Assembly (NCBI GenBank): GCA_900404475.1 | Contig: OUQQ01000010.1 | Location: 1-64,000, forward strand | DNA length: 64,000 nucleotides | From: Spongospora subterranea | Taxonomy: Eukaryota; Endomyxa; Phytomyxea; Plasmodiophorida; Plasmodiophoridae | Reading direction: 5' to 3' | In this document: positions 9,350 to 22,145 of the stretch, in pieces | Layout of the letters: the number at the start of each line of letters is the position of its first letter | How positions within the stretch are numbered: position 1 is the first letter of the stretch | Translations under genes and position numbers: made by a program | The notes under the pieces: generated by a model | Seen by the model: the letters and a program-made list of their open reading frames with translations, nothing else | What the model was told of the DNA's origin: nothing | Database searches by the model: none

Positions 9350-12300
9350 TGGCATTGAGAATGACGCTGGGTCTCTCGGACCAGCTGGAAGACATAAATA
9401 GTCAAACTGGTGAATCTGGAGAGTGCAGAGTTCACACCTTCAGAGGTCAAAAGGAGAATAGTGGCGCGTATTCGTCGACAGACACTGATGGAAGAAGAAG
9501 AGGGGAGGGAGTCGTCCCAGACGGCCATGACCATGATGGAAGGTGGTTTCTCGACCGTGGATGCGTCTACGGTCGCACCCAACGCCGCCAATCGTTGGGC
9601 GTTCTTTCTTGGCGTACAGCTTCAAGTTGGTGAAGGGTGTCTTGTTGGTCGGAATGTAACCACAGGTCTTCGCCCCATCCATCACCTAATCGTGATCGCC
9701 ATGTCGTGGCTTTTCCAACTTGATAAGGCTGTCCGGTTTCCTGTCCTCTCGGCAGTTAGCTGCGCGATGGCCTGCCTTCCCGCATCTGAAACACCTTCCT
9801 CTGAACTTGGCACCACCTCCCGTCGTGGTCATGGCCATCTTGGGCGACTGCCTCTCCTGGCGTGGTGGAGGTTAACGAGATGGAGGCGCCTACGTCGCGA
9901 TGCTCATATATATGGCCTTATCAAGTGGGGAGATCTCACGAAATATGGATGGTGCCATGACCTGTGATCACATCTCGACCAGCCAGGCACACTGCCGATA
10001 AAAGACGAACCAACGATCGGCTTCGTTGGCGGGACCGTATGCGCATCCAAGGTCGAGGAGAGATCGTGTTAGGAGCAGCGTCTGGAGGCCACATCAAATT
10101 TCAAGACGAATTTGCGCCAGATGCAGTCGCTATTAAAATGGCACTCTCCAGGCTGGGAACAGGCGCGGAGCATGTGGAGACGGCGCGGTCATCTCAGATC
10201 CGCGACAAGAACGGCAAGGTGTTGGTGACCGGCACCGTGCGACTGCTGTACCTGGATCTGCACGCGGTCCAGGATTTTCAGTCTGGGATTTGGCTCCGGC
10301 AGCCCCCAAACCCGACGTACAAAGACAAGCCGGGGCCAGCCGCGAGGACGAGCAGGGTCATTTCTATTGGCGTCAGCGCACGCAAAGGTTAGGCGACCTG
10401 TCAACCACAACTATCAAGAAGGCTATGGCAAACGAGGTGGTGCTCGGGCTGAACGTGGACTCAACTGACCTGGCCAAGACCGAATTGCCCAGAAGGTGTG
10501 TATTGAGACAAACCTACAATGCGGTGATCACGAAGCAGAGGATATGGATGGTAACTACAGATCGTTGGCGCTGATCTGCAGACCTTTGACACTCGGTCGC
10601 GTGATGGAAAACAGTCCATGGCAAATCTACGCAGATCATGCAACAGGAGCGCTGGCAAAGGTGAACCTGGCAACAAAAGATCAACAGACGACGTCATGAT
10701 GTGTGTGCTCAAACGGTTAGAAGCCATGAGCGGGTACCGAATTGACATGCTGAGGGCGGACTAAGGCAAGGAGGACACGTTTAGGAAAATAGCAGACGGG
10801 CTACGACTAATCGGCATTAAGCAAGCGTTCTCCGACACAGATCGACCTTCCAAAAATGGTCTCGCGGAAACATTTGAAAAGAAGATCGTCCGAATGGTCA
10901 GAGCGGCGCAGGTGCGATCTGGAGTACCGAAGCAGTATTGGACGGAGAATGCTCAATACAAAACTTGGATTCGCAACCGTGTCCGACTGGCAAGACAGGA
11001 CGGCAAGACAACCCCCCTATCGAGGAGAGTTAACCGGTGAGAAGGCCGACATCACGCGAACGATAACGTTCGTCTGCGAGGCTTGGGTAAAAATAAGGCG
11101 GAAGCACAAGGCTAAGCTAGATCCAAAGCTGAGAAGGCAGTGCATTTGGGCGCCTGCCAGGATAAGAAGGCCTACCGGGTGCTTGGTCGAGCCGAAAGAT
11201 CATAGAATCACGCGACGTGGTTTTCTTTAAGGAGAAATTTATTTTTGAAGCAAGCGGGGACGGGAAAGGTACAGAGAAGCGTATGTAGGAAGCCAATGTT
11301 GTGCTGACGGATCAAGACAGTCGCGAAGAGGACGAGACGAAAATGGCGGCCGCGGTGAAAATCGGGTTGACAAGGACCATGTCCAGGGACAAGTACAAGA
11401 AGAGCACGACACGAAGGAGCCGCTAAGGGCGGCATATGAAGGGAGCATCCGCTGAACAATCACGACGGCGATCAGATCGCATTCGGGGAACAATCGGTAT
11501 GGTTCGCGGATTAGTCTCGTCGCGAAAGAGGATTCCGCAGCAGAGCTAGACATGAGCGATGATACGGACGAAATGTGTCCTTTGATTCTACGAACGAGGA
11601 TAATCGTGGAATTATTCGACCAAGAAGACTAATGAGGCCCTGATGGCGCTCGTGTCATTAATCGAATGACGACGGAGCCCGGAACGAGCGCGAGGCGTTA
11701 AACGGCCGGTACAAGAAAGAGTTCTTGGCGGCTGAAGAGGAGTACAAAGCGTTAGTGGACTAGGTCGTATTCGACGTCGTGGACCGGCCGTCTAACGAGC
11801 AGATGATGCCGTCGATGATGGTGCAAACCATGAAACGAGACGAAAAGGAAGAGTGCGCTCGGTTCAAAGCTCGATTTGTCGGAAAAGGATGCTGCGATAG
11901 ATTCAAAGGAGTTGACAGAGACACATGCGCCGACGCTACGTTACGCGATGTTGCGAATTATGATATCGCTGGCAGCAATGTGGGGCGTTGTCATTCACCA
12001 AATGGATGTAAAAACAGCGTTTTTGAAGGGTGTCCTACCGGTGGCAATGTACTGCGAGCAACCGCGAAACGTCACAAGTGGCGACCGCTCCAAGAGGGTG
12101 TGGCAATAACACCCGGCTTTGCACGGTCTTGTTGAGCGCCAAGGCTGTGGTACGAAAAGCTGACTTCCGTACTTAACGAGATCGAATTTACCACAGTTCC
12201 TGGGGATCTCTGTCAGTTCACAAAAGCACAAAGGCGAATGGGGTTAATCAGCTCATGGAGATCGGCGTGTTTGTGGATGATTTCGTGATGATCGGTACGA

Positions 12301-12986
12301 ACCTCGAGAAATCGCGCGAGTGAAGGCGGAGTGGAGCAGGACGTTCACGATGAAGGACCTAGGGCCAGCTCAGTGGATTCTGAGGATGAGAGTAGAGCAG
12401 CACAGCCACTAAATCACAGTGGATCAGGCCCAGTACGCTAGAGGGGTCGTGGAGCGGTCCCGGTTGCAGATTGATGAGTCGCTGAGCGGCAGAGGAGAAC
12501 GTCACGACGCAAGAGTGGTGAACCCTACCGGCACGAACCGTACAAGGAAGGTGTTGGGTGCCTGGATCTGTCCGGATGTGACACATGCAGTGTCGCCGCC
12601 GTCAAGACATTCTAAATCCGGGACAGGAACACTTCCAAATGATGGTGCATGTGATGCGGTATGTCGAAGGTTGTCCTGAAATCGTCATCAGGTTCAAGAA
12701 GAGTCACTTCCCAGTTAACAAATTTGATCCGGAGGCATTGAATGATGACACCGCTGCGGAGCAGATGGTAAAGACGAACGCCATTACGGATCGCAGCAAC
12801 CATATCCGTGTCCGATGGCAATATGTTATTAGAGAATGCGTCAATGGTGGTCACATTACGTTCGAGCGCGTCGACTCGAACGGGAACCCGGCAGCCGCAC
12901 TGACAAAGCCGCCTCTACGTCAGACCATTGATGTCATGATGGAAGCATCGGGCATGGGTTGTGTGCACCCATCGCCGGCGCCTTAG
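9350..12986 (+). mobile_element. Decayed Ty1/copia retrotransposon (gag-pol)
   Basis: Plus-strand remnants occur in copia order. The gag end is near 9400-9560 ('VKRRIVARIRRQTLMEEEE'). A protease-region tail is near 10020-10250 ('MRIQGRGEIVL', then 'DKNGKVLVTGT'). The GAG-pre-integrase domain is near 10380-10500 ('RLGDLSTTTIKKAM'). The integrase core is near 10700-10990 ('GIKQAFSDTDRPSKNGLAE' with a following 'GVPKQYWTEN'). Reverse transcriptase is near 11840-12060 ('ARFKARFVGKGC', 'QMDVKTAFLKGVLP') and 12250-12290 ('GVFVDDFVMIGTN'). RNase H and the C terminus lie at 12600-12986 ('NGNPAAALTKPPL'). Many stops and frameshifts interrupt the frame (for example at 10764, 11038, 11763 and 12305), so it is inactive. 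No clear LTR pair was found. The left border is uncertain and may reach 8850. Confidence 0.85.
9650..9850 (-). mobile_element. Copia gag zinc knuckle on the strand opposite to the rest of the element
   Basis: The minus strand encodes 'RCFRCGKAGHRAANCRED', a textbook CX2CX4HX4C gag zinc knuckle, followed by 'LIKLEKPRHG'. The neighbouring gag end (to about 9560) and all pol domains (from about 10000) are on the plus strand. The knuckle occupies the place where a plus-strand gag knuckle would be expected. A local inversion of roughly 250-350 bp, with breakpoints near 9600-9640 and 9890-9960, explains this. A separate minus-strand element inserted here is possible but less economical. Confidence 0.6.
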
Positions 12987-13795
12987 GGCGACTGATATAT
13001 ATTGGAAGGCTGACGACTGGCGAGTGGTGTTGAGTCAGTCAAGCATGAGTCTGGGAGAGTGTGGGTGCATGATTCAGCATGATGGATGCACGGCACTCCC
13101 CTACCACTCCTAATTACGGCCACTCGGAGGTCAGAGTTACGTTTCTCGTTTCGTATCTCATCGCGTTCGTGTCCGAAAAGAGAATCATTATCTTCACAGT
13201 AGAGTCCTCTAAGGTCAAGGACAAACGTGGTCGGCAGTTCTGGGTAGTCCAACTTCACATCGATTTCGTGGCTCCTGTGCTTCAACCAACCGATCCCCTT
13301 TGCGAGTATTTTACTCATTTGAAATTCAACCGCTGACGACACACGAACCAGAGGCAGCATGAAGCTGGTCTCGTATGCCATATTAATTTACAGTTGCGAT
13401 ATGAACCAGGTTACCCGGTTTTAGACCAGAGGCTTATTCGTTCGGCCTCGCCTCTCGTCCAATGGCTAAATGAGGGAGACCCTTATAACATTTATCCTTC
13501 CAGGAACTAAACAATAACCCAGATATCTCATATGATCCACGTCTTCCTAACAAGACAATTCAGAGTCAAGACCTTGCTCCTTTATTTCCGAATCGAGAAA
13601 ACAGATTTATTGATAGGGACTTGCGTAAAAGGCCCCACCTCTTCTAATGACGCAAATGAGGGCACCTGCAGCCCCTTTTAATATCCTACTTTAGGGTGGC
13701 TTCAACTATCAAGTCCCCACTGTCTCAATCTGGCTAACAGAAAATCAGAGGTCAGCTCTCCTCATTCTGAAAACAGAGTTTATTGCAAGACTTCA
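12987..13795. other. Spacer between copia element and ankyrin gene
   Basis: It probably starts with 3' LTR sequence, since 'TGATATATATTGG' follows the pol stop within 10 bp, but no matching 5' LTR is seen. Frames at 12983-13381 on either strand show no domain. The promoter of the ankyrin gene should lie at the right end. Confidence 0.4.
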
Positions 13796-16689
13796 ATGAT
13801 GTTTGGGCGACTGTTCGTGATGTTGACGATTGCGGTTGTCAGTCTCGACAGCAGTTCTGTCGTCTATAGTCAAGCTGGGCCACAGGATATATTGTGGGCT
13901 GTCTTTCAAAAGTATGGAAAAAATAAACTGGTTAAACATGTGTCGTCTGATTTCATCCGTTATTACTACTCAGTGAGGGAATATTGGAAAAAGCGATCGA
14001 AGCGCGCACGAATCTCGATTCTCAAGATAAGAATGGTCAAACAGCTCTTTATATCGCTGTTTCCCACAATTGGTTAGGCAATCGCGAGCCCTATGACAGC
14101 TTAATTTTTAAAGTGTGTTGCTTAGGAAACAGAAATCAGAGATGCTATTACGAGGAGGGGCTGACCCAAACATTGCTGATATTGATGGCCTGACGCCATT
14201 GATTATTTCTATTTATTCAAACAGGTAAGCCAATACAATTTACAAATTGAGTTCCTCGTAGTGTTGAAAGCGATAACCTCCAATAGCACCGAGATGCTCA
14301 CATGTTTGCTATCTGATCCCCGAACCAACGTCATGATGCGAGAGACTCAAACCGGCGGAACAGCTCTGCATCGGGCGGCTCGTCAAGGAACGTAAATGAC
14401 GCGTTATCGATATCCTAAAACTCAACACAGATCTCATTCACCCTAATCAGGAAAAGCAAGATGATCAGCCTAATCTCAAAAGGGGCGGAAATCGACGCGT
14501 TGGATGATGCATTCAATACTCCCCTGTACATGGCGGCTCTCTCGAGAAAGTGAGAAACACATCCAGGATTGCTGGTAATATTCTTGTAATTGTGTAAACC
14601 AGCTATGAAGCGGTAAACCTTTTGGTGGATTATGGCGCTCGTGTTGATCTCAGGAACAAGTTTGGGAACAACGTGTTGCACGCCGCATTACTGGACACCA
14701 GGTACTAAGGTGCGGCAGTTGTAAAATCATCGTTTGACCAGTAGCTTCAATCCAGTATGGAGATTGCTGAGCTATTGGCATCAGTTGTTGAGAACGTTGA
14801 TGCCGCTGATGGCTTTGGCAAGACTGCTTTCATCCTAGCATGTGAACATGGATAGTATGTGCTTGTTTAATCTATAGGTTTCTTCATTGTTGAGCTGTCT
14901 CTTACATCAGTGAGCCAGTAATTATGCAGTTGATTGCCAGGCGCGCTAGTATTGATGTTCAGGATTTGTCGGGTATGACGGGCCTGCTTCGGGCTTTGAC
15001 CACAAACAGGTAGCGTGACCCATTTAGCATTTCAATTCAAGTTGAATTAAATTTTTCAATTTTTCTCCACGCTCATCTGTAGCGCTTCGGCTACCGAGAA
15101 CTATCCTCGGGCCCATCTTTAAACAAAAACATTCCTTAAGGTGTCTCTTATTTACCAATATTAATTTTCATTTGTTATTTTCACATGACGTTTTTTCCTG
15201 CAGCCTGCACGCTTTTTATGTATTCGTCCTTCCATCTCTTTGAGTAAGCTCCATGGTATATTCATAGGGAGGATATTGCTCTCAAGGTACTGGATAACAG
15301 AGCCGATGCTAGTATTGCAGATGCGCTGGGAAATACACCCCTTCATCTTGCTTGCGCTCAGTTCCAGTATGGCCACCGTTTTCTTCTATGGAAGGATTTT
15401 TTCTAAAATCTTCAAAGGCCACGAATCGTAAAAAGACTACTGGATCAATCAATCGTCAAATTTGATTCCAAAAACAAAGATGGCCGAACTCCTCTGTTTT
15501 TTGCAGTGGAAAATGGGTTGTAGGTTTCTGATTCGGTTTCAATGATTTTTTCTATTGATTATTTTCACATCAGCGAGTTCGCTGTGAAATTGTTACTAGC
15601 CAAAGGTGCTGATGTTCGTAAGCTGAACGTCGATGGCACTACAGCGCTGCATTTAGCAGTTGCGACTGATAACGATGCAATGTTGCTTAAATTGCTTGCC
15701 AACGATCGGATCCAGATAAATGCAAGAGATTACGCTTTTGAAACTGCCCTAATTTCCGCCCTCAAAACTAATCGGTAATCTTAGGTCCATTCAACTGTGA
15801 TATTTACATCAATTTCGTTATTGTCTATGTCGCAGGCTCCAAGCTGCCGTGACGCTAATCAACAATAATGCGAATGTTTTGATTCCAGACCGTATTGGAG
15901 ATAATGGGTTTCATGTGACATGTTATCAAAACCAGTATGTTCTACTGCCCTGAGAATTCATCCACTAATCAAATACTTACAGAACAACGATTCTAAGTTT
16001 GCTTTGCGAAAGGCATCCCAGTCTGATGAACTATGCAAACCGTCGTGGTGAAACTCCTTTGTTTTACGCCGTGAAAAAAAAATTGTACTCGGTAATTTGA
16101 TATCGATTTCCATGAGATCAGTGACTGTTATGATTGCTGTATTAGGGTGAACATGGTGGAAATGTTGTTAGCCAATGGAGCTGCCGTTAATAAAGCATCG
16201 AATACCGGACTCACTCCACTTCATGTCACTACCCAGTAAATTCTAAAATTAACAACGTATCCTTTTTTGAACCAAAGACAGGGTTAATATTGCAAAATTA
16301 CTGTGTTCTATCAAAGGAATCAAAATCGATGCTAGAGATGCAAAAGCCCAGACCCCCTTATTTCATGCAGTTCATTACGGGCGGTATTAGATTTCAGGGT
16401 AAGCAGCCACTGATGGTAAATATTAATCAGTGACTTAGCCTGAGAATGGTCGAGTTTCTGCTGAGCAAAGGCGCAAATCAGAAACTTTGTGCCTCGGGCG
16501 GGGTGTCAATGCTTGAGTTGAAGTGTACATCGTAATCCAATCTGTTCGATTACATGCTATGTGATACAGTAACGCTTTTGCAGCAAAAACATCACCGACG
16601 TATTGGCGCAATATTTTCCAGGAACAAAGCTCTCGTGGTTTGAAAAGTTTCGTTGTCAAATTGGTGTTCACTCGGCCATTTTCCCGTAA
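13796..16689 (+). CDS. Secreted multi-ankyrin-repeat protein, about one repeat per exon
   Basis: Exon 1 (from ATG 13796) encodes a clear signal peptide: 'MMFGRLFVMLTIAVVSLD' followed by a polar stretch ending in 'YSQA'. The remainder is a long series of ankyrin repeats, each mostly in its own exon of about 100 nt separated by introns of about 40-60 nt. Visible repeat cores include 'NGQTALYIAVSHN', 'DGLTPLIISIYSN', 'TGGTALHRAARQG', 'FNTPLYMAALSRK', 'FGNNVLHAALLDT', 'FGKTAFILACEHG', 'LGNTPLHLACAQ', 'DGRTPLFFAVENG', 'DGTTALHLAVATD', 'RGETPLFYAVKKK', 'TGLTPLHVTTQ' and 'KAQTPLFHAVHYG'. The final exon (acceptor near 16581) gives a non-repeat tail ending 'GVHSAIFP' with stop TAA at 16687-16689. An N-terminal signal on an ankyrin protein is unusual, because ankyrin repeats normally work in the cytosol. 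The protein may be secreted, lumenal or an effector. Individual intron ends are mostly clear, but I did not verify every phase. Confidence 0.82.
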
Positions 16690-16743
16690 AGAAAATATAT
16701 ACTCTTAATACCTTAAAATTCACATAATGTGGCAAGTGCATCA

Positions 16744-17559
16744 CTATTCATTGTGTTTTATATGCGACCCTCGACATTGAAGGTCCAAAATCTGGCTTTC
16801 GTCTAAAAGGACACGTTCGAGTTTCCGTAGTGTTCTTTCGTAAGTCCATGATAATATTCGCGATAACCCGATAATAATACCTATGGCAAATACTATGACT
16901 TCCAACATAAACTGGGTGATGGAGTCAAGAGAAAATCTGACACAAGGAACTTAATTGTGGTTCGGAAAATCAGTGGATATGTTTACCCGTTCAAAGCGAG
17001 GTTAAGAATGTGTGGCGTCCCAATGTTGATAACACTGCAAAACGGACCGAGTCCGAATGCAGCAGGCAATAAGACCCCATAGATCACGTGAAGTTTGTCG
17101 ATTGAGAGGAATTCCTTCCAAGCAGGGAAGTCTTGTGTTAGAAATAGTTCGACAATCTATGGAAACCCATGTACTCTATGGTCTTTTCATTTGATTTTTT
17201 CAAAGCATACCTTCATAATATATCCAGAGCCAACAACAATTCCACAAAAAACTGGAGCCATTAAACCGATGGCAAAATAGCGAACATGAGACCGGCGACG
17301 ACCTTGGTCACTGAAGTAATATGAAGCATTACAAAGTTCACATGAAAAAAAAGAGTTTCGTTTCTGCGAGACTGCCCTCCATTCGTTTAAGCACCTCCGA
17401 TGAACGTATCTAATCGATCCTAAGGTGGCCAAATTGTTGATAAGGCATAATCGAGAAACCTGTAAAAATACATGCAGTTGGCTAACCCTTGCACTGGCAC
17501 GGCTGAATTAGATCGGACACAGCTGAATCTTCCAGGCATATCCGGCACGATGGCTGCAT
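16744..17559 (-). CDS. RING-CH (MARCH-type) membrane E3 ubiquitin ligase
   Basis: Exons 17559-17487, 17419-17211, 17156-16987 and 16936-16744 join in frame to 214 residues. The N terminus is a RING-CH (C4HC3) zinc finger: Cys5, Cys8 (CRIC), Cys21, Cys23 (CQCKG), His31 and Cys34 (YVHRRCLNEW), Cys51 and Cys54 (CELC). It is followed by hydrophobic segments, including 'YFAIGLMAPVFCGIVVGSGY', one around 'VIYGVLLPAAFGLGPFCSV', and one around 'MLEVIVFAIGIIIGLSRI'. This fits the MARCH family of membrane-embedded ligases that ubiquitinate membrane proteins for endosomal sorting or degradation. The start is fixed by an in-frame TAA two codons upstream. The gene is divergent from cofilin across about 740 bp. 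Confidence 0.9.
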
Positions 17560-18300
17560 CCGAGCTTATGCAATATGAAGTCAAGAAGATATTTTTGATG
17601 ATGGACGTGGAAATTGATTTGCGATGGTAATATCTTAATGAGCCTCATTACTGCACCAGATGGACAATAGCCTACATCGTTAAGGGGCTGTGGAGTTATC
17701 ACATGATGACTGGTGGTATCCCCATCATGTTTCATGATACATTACTTAGAAGTAGTGATTTACTGTCAAATAGGGGCACGATAAAGTGAGAATATTCAGT
17801 GCGGCTCATGCGCAGGCAATAAAGCATATATGGTATTGCGAGAGGCAAATGTGGAACGAGTCTGGACATGTATATTAAGCAACCGATCTTCATAAGAGAT
17901 TTCTATCAGACACGGCGTGACAGGGATCCGACATGGAATAGTTATAGTATGCAGCACACAACGCAAATTAAGTACAATATTTGTAATCCATGGTTGATTA
18001 TCTTCTGGGAATATATATGAGAAAAAGAAAACGCTGAGTCACTGGAGGCACTTCGCTCATGATCATTATGCTGGTGTTCGACTGTGGACCTGTAATCCCA
18101 TGTGGAATACTGCTACACTGTCCATGTAGACTGTATCAGTGTACATAACATCGGACTTGCATGCGGTAACTGACTGCAATTTTTGCGCCACGGTTTAACT
18201 CCAAGCACGGTTAATTGTTATGTCCTCTCTTGGGACTCTATTCATTCTGTAAACGGTTGTTTATCAGCACTTCAAACCGGTCCGTTTCGTTGCGACAGCC
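17560..18300. promoter_or_regulatory. Divergent intergenic region between MARCH-type ligase and cofilin
   Basis: This 741-bp stretch separates two genes transcribed away from each other and must carry both promoters. I see no coding exon. No specific factor sites or TATA boxes could be assigned with confidence. Confidence 0.45.
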
Positions 18301-18717
18301 ATGGTTTCTGCCGGTCTGAAGACAGAGGAAGAATGCATGACTTTGTTTAATGAACTCAAATTACGCAAGAAGTACAAATACATTGTGTATGCGATTTTGG
18401 ATAATGCCATTATCGTCGAATCTAAGTTGGATGGAGAGGCCCCGTTCAAATACGCCGATTTTGTTGCTCTTTTGTCTCACGCCAATTCGCCCCGATTCGC
18501 CGTTCTTGATTACTGTTTCGAAGAGGAAGGCGTGCAGCGCTCCAAAATTGTCTTCATTTTCTGGTGCCCAGACTCGACCAAGACCCGTGACAAGATGATG
18601 TACGCGAGTGCAAAGGAAGACTTTCAAAAGAAACTCACTGGGTTACACAAAATCAAGCAAGTGAACGACGAAAGTGATTTAGAAGAAAGCGAATTGCTCC
18701 AACTTTGCAAACAATAA
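18301..18717 (+). CDS. Cofilin / ADF actin-depolymerising factor
   Basis: A single-exon frame of 138 residues, the normal size of a one-domain ADF-H protein. It has the family pattern: 'GLKTEEECMTLFNELKLRKK' near the N terminus, a nuclear-localisation-like basic patch (KLRKKYKY), 'PRFAVLDYCFE', 'SKIVFIFWCPDS' and then 'KMMYASAKEDFQKKL', the long actin-binding helix. Cofilins sever and depolymerise actin filaments in the cytoplasm. The Ser near the N terminus (MVSAG) is the position regulated by phosphorylation in animals; whether that applies here is unknown. Many fungi place an intron straight after the ATG, but none is needed here. Confidence 0.95.
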   Translation: MVSAGLKTEEECMTLFNELKLRKKYKYIVYAILDNAIIVESKLDGEAPFKYADFVALLSHANSPRFAVLDYCFEEEGVQRSKIVFIFWCPDSTKTRDKMMYASAKEDFQKKLTGLHKIKQVNDESDLEESELLQLCKQ

Positions 18718-20038
<1,321 letters not shown>

Positions 20039-20326
20039 ACAAAATGTTGCCCTAAAGATTATAGTAAAAATACTCAGTTGCGAATCAAACCTGGACAGAA
20101 CCAAATTTAGAAAAAACGTAGCCTTTTTTTATAAATACTATTAATGATAAAGAATAAAAACAGCAAACCAGTCTGCGAGGTCTTCACCACATTTTCTCGG
20201 AAATCAGTCCGAAAGCTGCGTACAAGGGTGCTCTGTACACGTGTATCTTGGCTGTCTGTTATTGTACCGGTAGACCTTTGAAGGTGAAGGGGAAAACCCC
20301 CATCCATTAGTGTCACAATCGCAATC
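20039..20326. other. Short intergenic region between Rab1 and MSI4-like genes
   Basis: Holds the Rab 3' flank and the promoter of the WD40 gene. No coding or RNA feature seen. Confidence 0.4.
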
Positions 20327-21977
20327 ATGGCTCGAGGGGAGGATAAGGACATCAGGAATTCGCTCCTCTATGATACGTATCTGCAACAGAGCCTGGAATG
20401 GCCGAGTTATACGTGCTCGTGGGGTGATAAGGACCCCAACTCGGAAACAGGAGCGCAGGCACTTTTCATGAGCCGGTCGACCACAGCCGAACAGGTTGGT
20501 TCAGCAGTGTAGGTCATTTGTTTCGTGAATACAATATCTGCGAAATGTGCTCCTAAGATGTGAATGCATAAAGTCCAGGCCAATGGAAAGGCAGACCGAA
20601 CGCTGTGGAAGTATACCATGTGGATTCTGACCCATCGAATCTCAGCATTTTCAAGCGGATCGTTCACCCCGGCGAAGTTAACCGGATTCGGTATGGTTTG
20701 CTATTTTCTCAGCTAGTTTTGTCGAATTAAATAGCCAAGTTTAGCGTATGTCATCAACATGGCGATATTATCGCCACCCATTCCGATTGCGCAGATGTTT
20801 TTCTTTGGAATTCTGCAACGCAACCATCTCGTCAACTAAAGGTCGATGCCGAATGTAGCATCCCCGATGTCATGTGAGTGTACAAATTTATTTTCTCGTT
20901 TGTCCCTCATTCTGATCAGGTTTTAGTTTAAAAGGCCATACGAAAAATGCCTCATATGCGCTTGATTTTAGTACACGAGAACCTTTAGTCATCAGTGGAG
21001 GCAGCGATAATCTGGTATTTATGTGGTCTTTGGAGGATGAAGTCGTTACTGTCAAACAAGGTCAAATTTGTTTTTTTCTAGTGATTTTTAGGGCGCTTAT
21101 GTTTTAATCGCGTTTTCAGGAGCAACGTCGTTGCGTACGTTGCAGGCAAGGCAAAGCTTCGTTGGCCATCAGTCGAGCGTTGAGGACTGTGCCTTTCATC
21201 CATGCCATCCTGCAATTTTAGTTTCAGTCGGAGACGATTGCGCTTTACACCTTTGGGATGCGAGGCAAGGAAGTCTCCCGGTCGCCGTAGCTCATGATTT
21301 GCATGCTCAGGACATCAATAGGTTTGCAATCCCCCGTTCTTCACTGAGTGACTCTTATTTTATTCTCAAGCGTTTCGTGGAACAAGCAAGATGAAAATTT
21401 ACTGCTCACTGGTGCAAGCGACAGTGTTATCAAAGTTGTTGATGTCCGACATATCCGAAACGATAGCAAAATGGTAGTCAGCGTTTTTTTGAATATTTTC
21501 GCCTTTTTCTTACAGTTTTTTTCCAAGAATCCTGCAGTCCAGATGTTCACTTGCCATAATGGCCCGGTGACTACCGTTCAGTGGTCGCCTCATTCTTCCT
21601 CCCATTTCGCTTCCTCTTCCGAAGATGGGTGCATGTTCGTGTTCGATCGAGACAGACGGCCTAAGCCTGACGATAAACCTGGAGTTCCAGCCGAGCTAGT
21701 GCTAAGACACAATGGGCATGGGTAATATCAAACTGAACGTCATTCCTGTTGATGTTGATGGACAATTTCTTAATGCAGTAAATCGCCTGTGGTTGATTTT
21801 GATTGGAACAGTCGCGATCCGTGGACACTTGCTACTGTATCAGACGACGCTGACACATATGGTGGTGGAACTCTTCAGATCTGGCGAATATCTGAACTTG
21901 TCGTTGGAAATGAAGAACAGTTACGCCCTGTTATATCCAAGACATTGCTTGAAGTAAAAAAAAAAATTGTCTCATAA
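20327..21977 (+). CDS. MSI4/FVE (RBBP4/7-family) WD40 histone-binding protein
   Basis: Exons 20327-20508, 20574-20690, 20745-20873, 20927-21060, 21120-21321, 21371-21473, 21516-21721 and 21779-21977 join to about 423 residues. The acceptor of exon 7 could instead be at 21543, also in frame. The N-terminal helix reads 'YDTYLQQSLEWPSYTCSW', the histone H4-binding helix of the MSI family. WD40 landmarks follow: 'HPGEVNRIRVCHQHGDIIAT', 'LKGHTKNASYALDF', 'ISGGSDNLVFMWS', 'FVGHQSSVEDCAFHP', 'SVGDDCALHLWDAR', 'LLTGASDSVIKVVDVR', 'VQWSPHSSSHFASSSEDG', 'VVDFDWNSRDPWTLATVSDD' and 'GGGTLQIWRISEL'. These match the FVE/MSI4 branch more closely than RBBP4. Such proteins escort histones in chromatin assembly and in deacetylase or Polycomb complexes. 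The 3' end lies 168 bp from the convergent PRL phosphatase gene. Confidence 0.92.
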
Positions 21978-22145
21978 CAATCATAATGTAATTACAAATA
22001 CGTAATACGTTTTTGAACAATATATGTTTACGTGTAGATTATCGTTTATATTGATGGTAAAGTTGGCATCATTAACTCGATAACCCCTCATTGATGATGT
22101 GCATGTCGTCGCATCATCAGTAAAAAATGATCTTTTGCATATCGG

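Noticed and set aside
9440..9685. Minus-strand frame with 'VDASTV' mirrored by the plus-strand gag end
   Set aside because: The DNA word is near-palindromic there, so both strands give similar residues. The gag wording to the left is only convincing on the plus strand.
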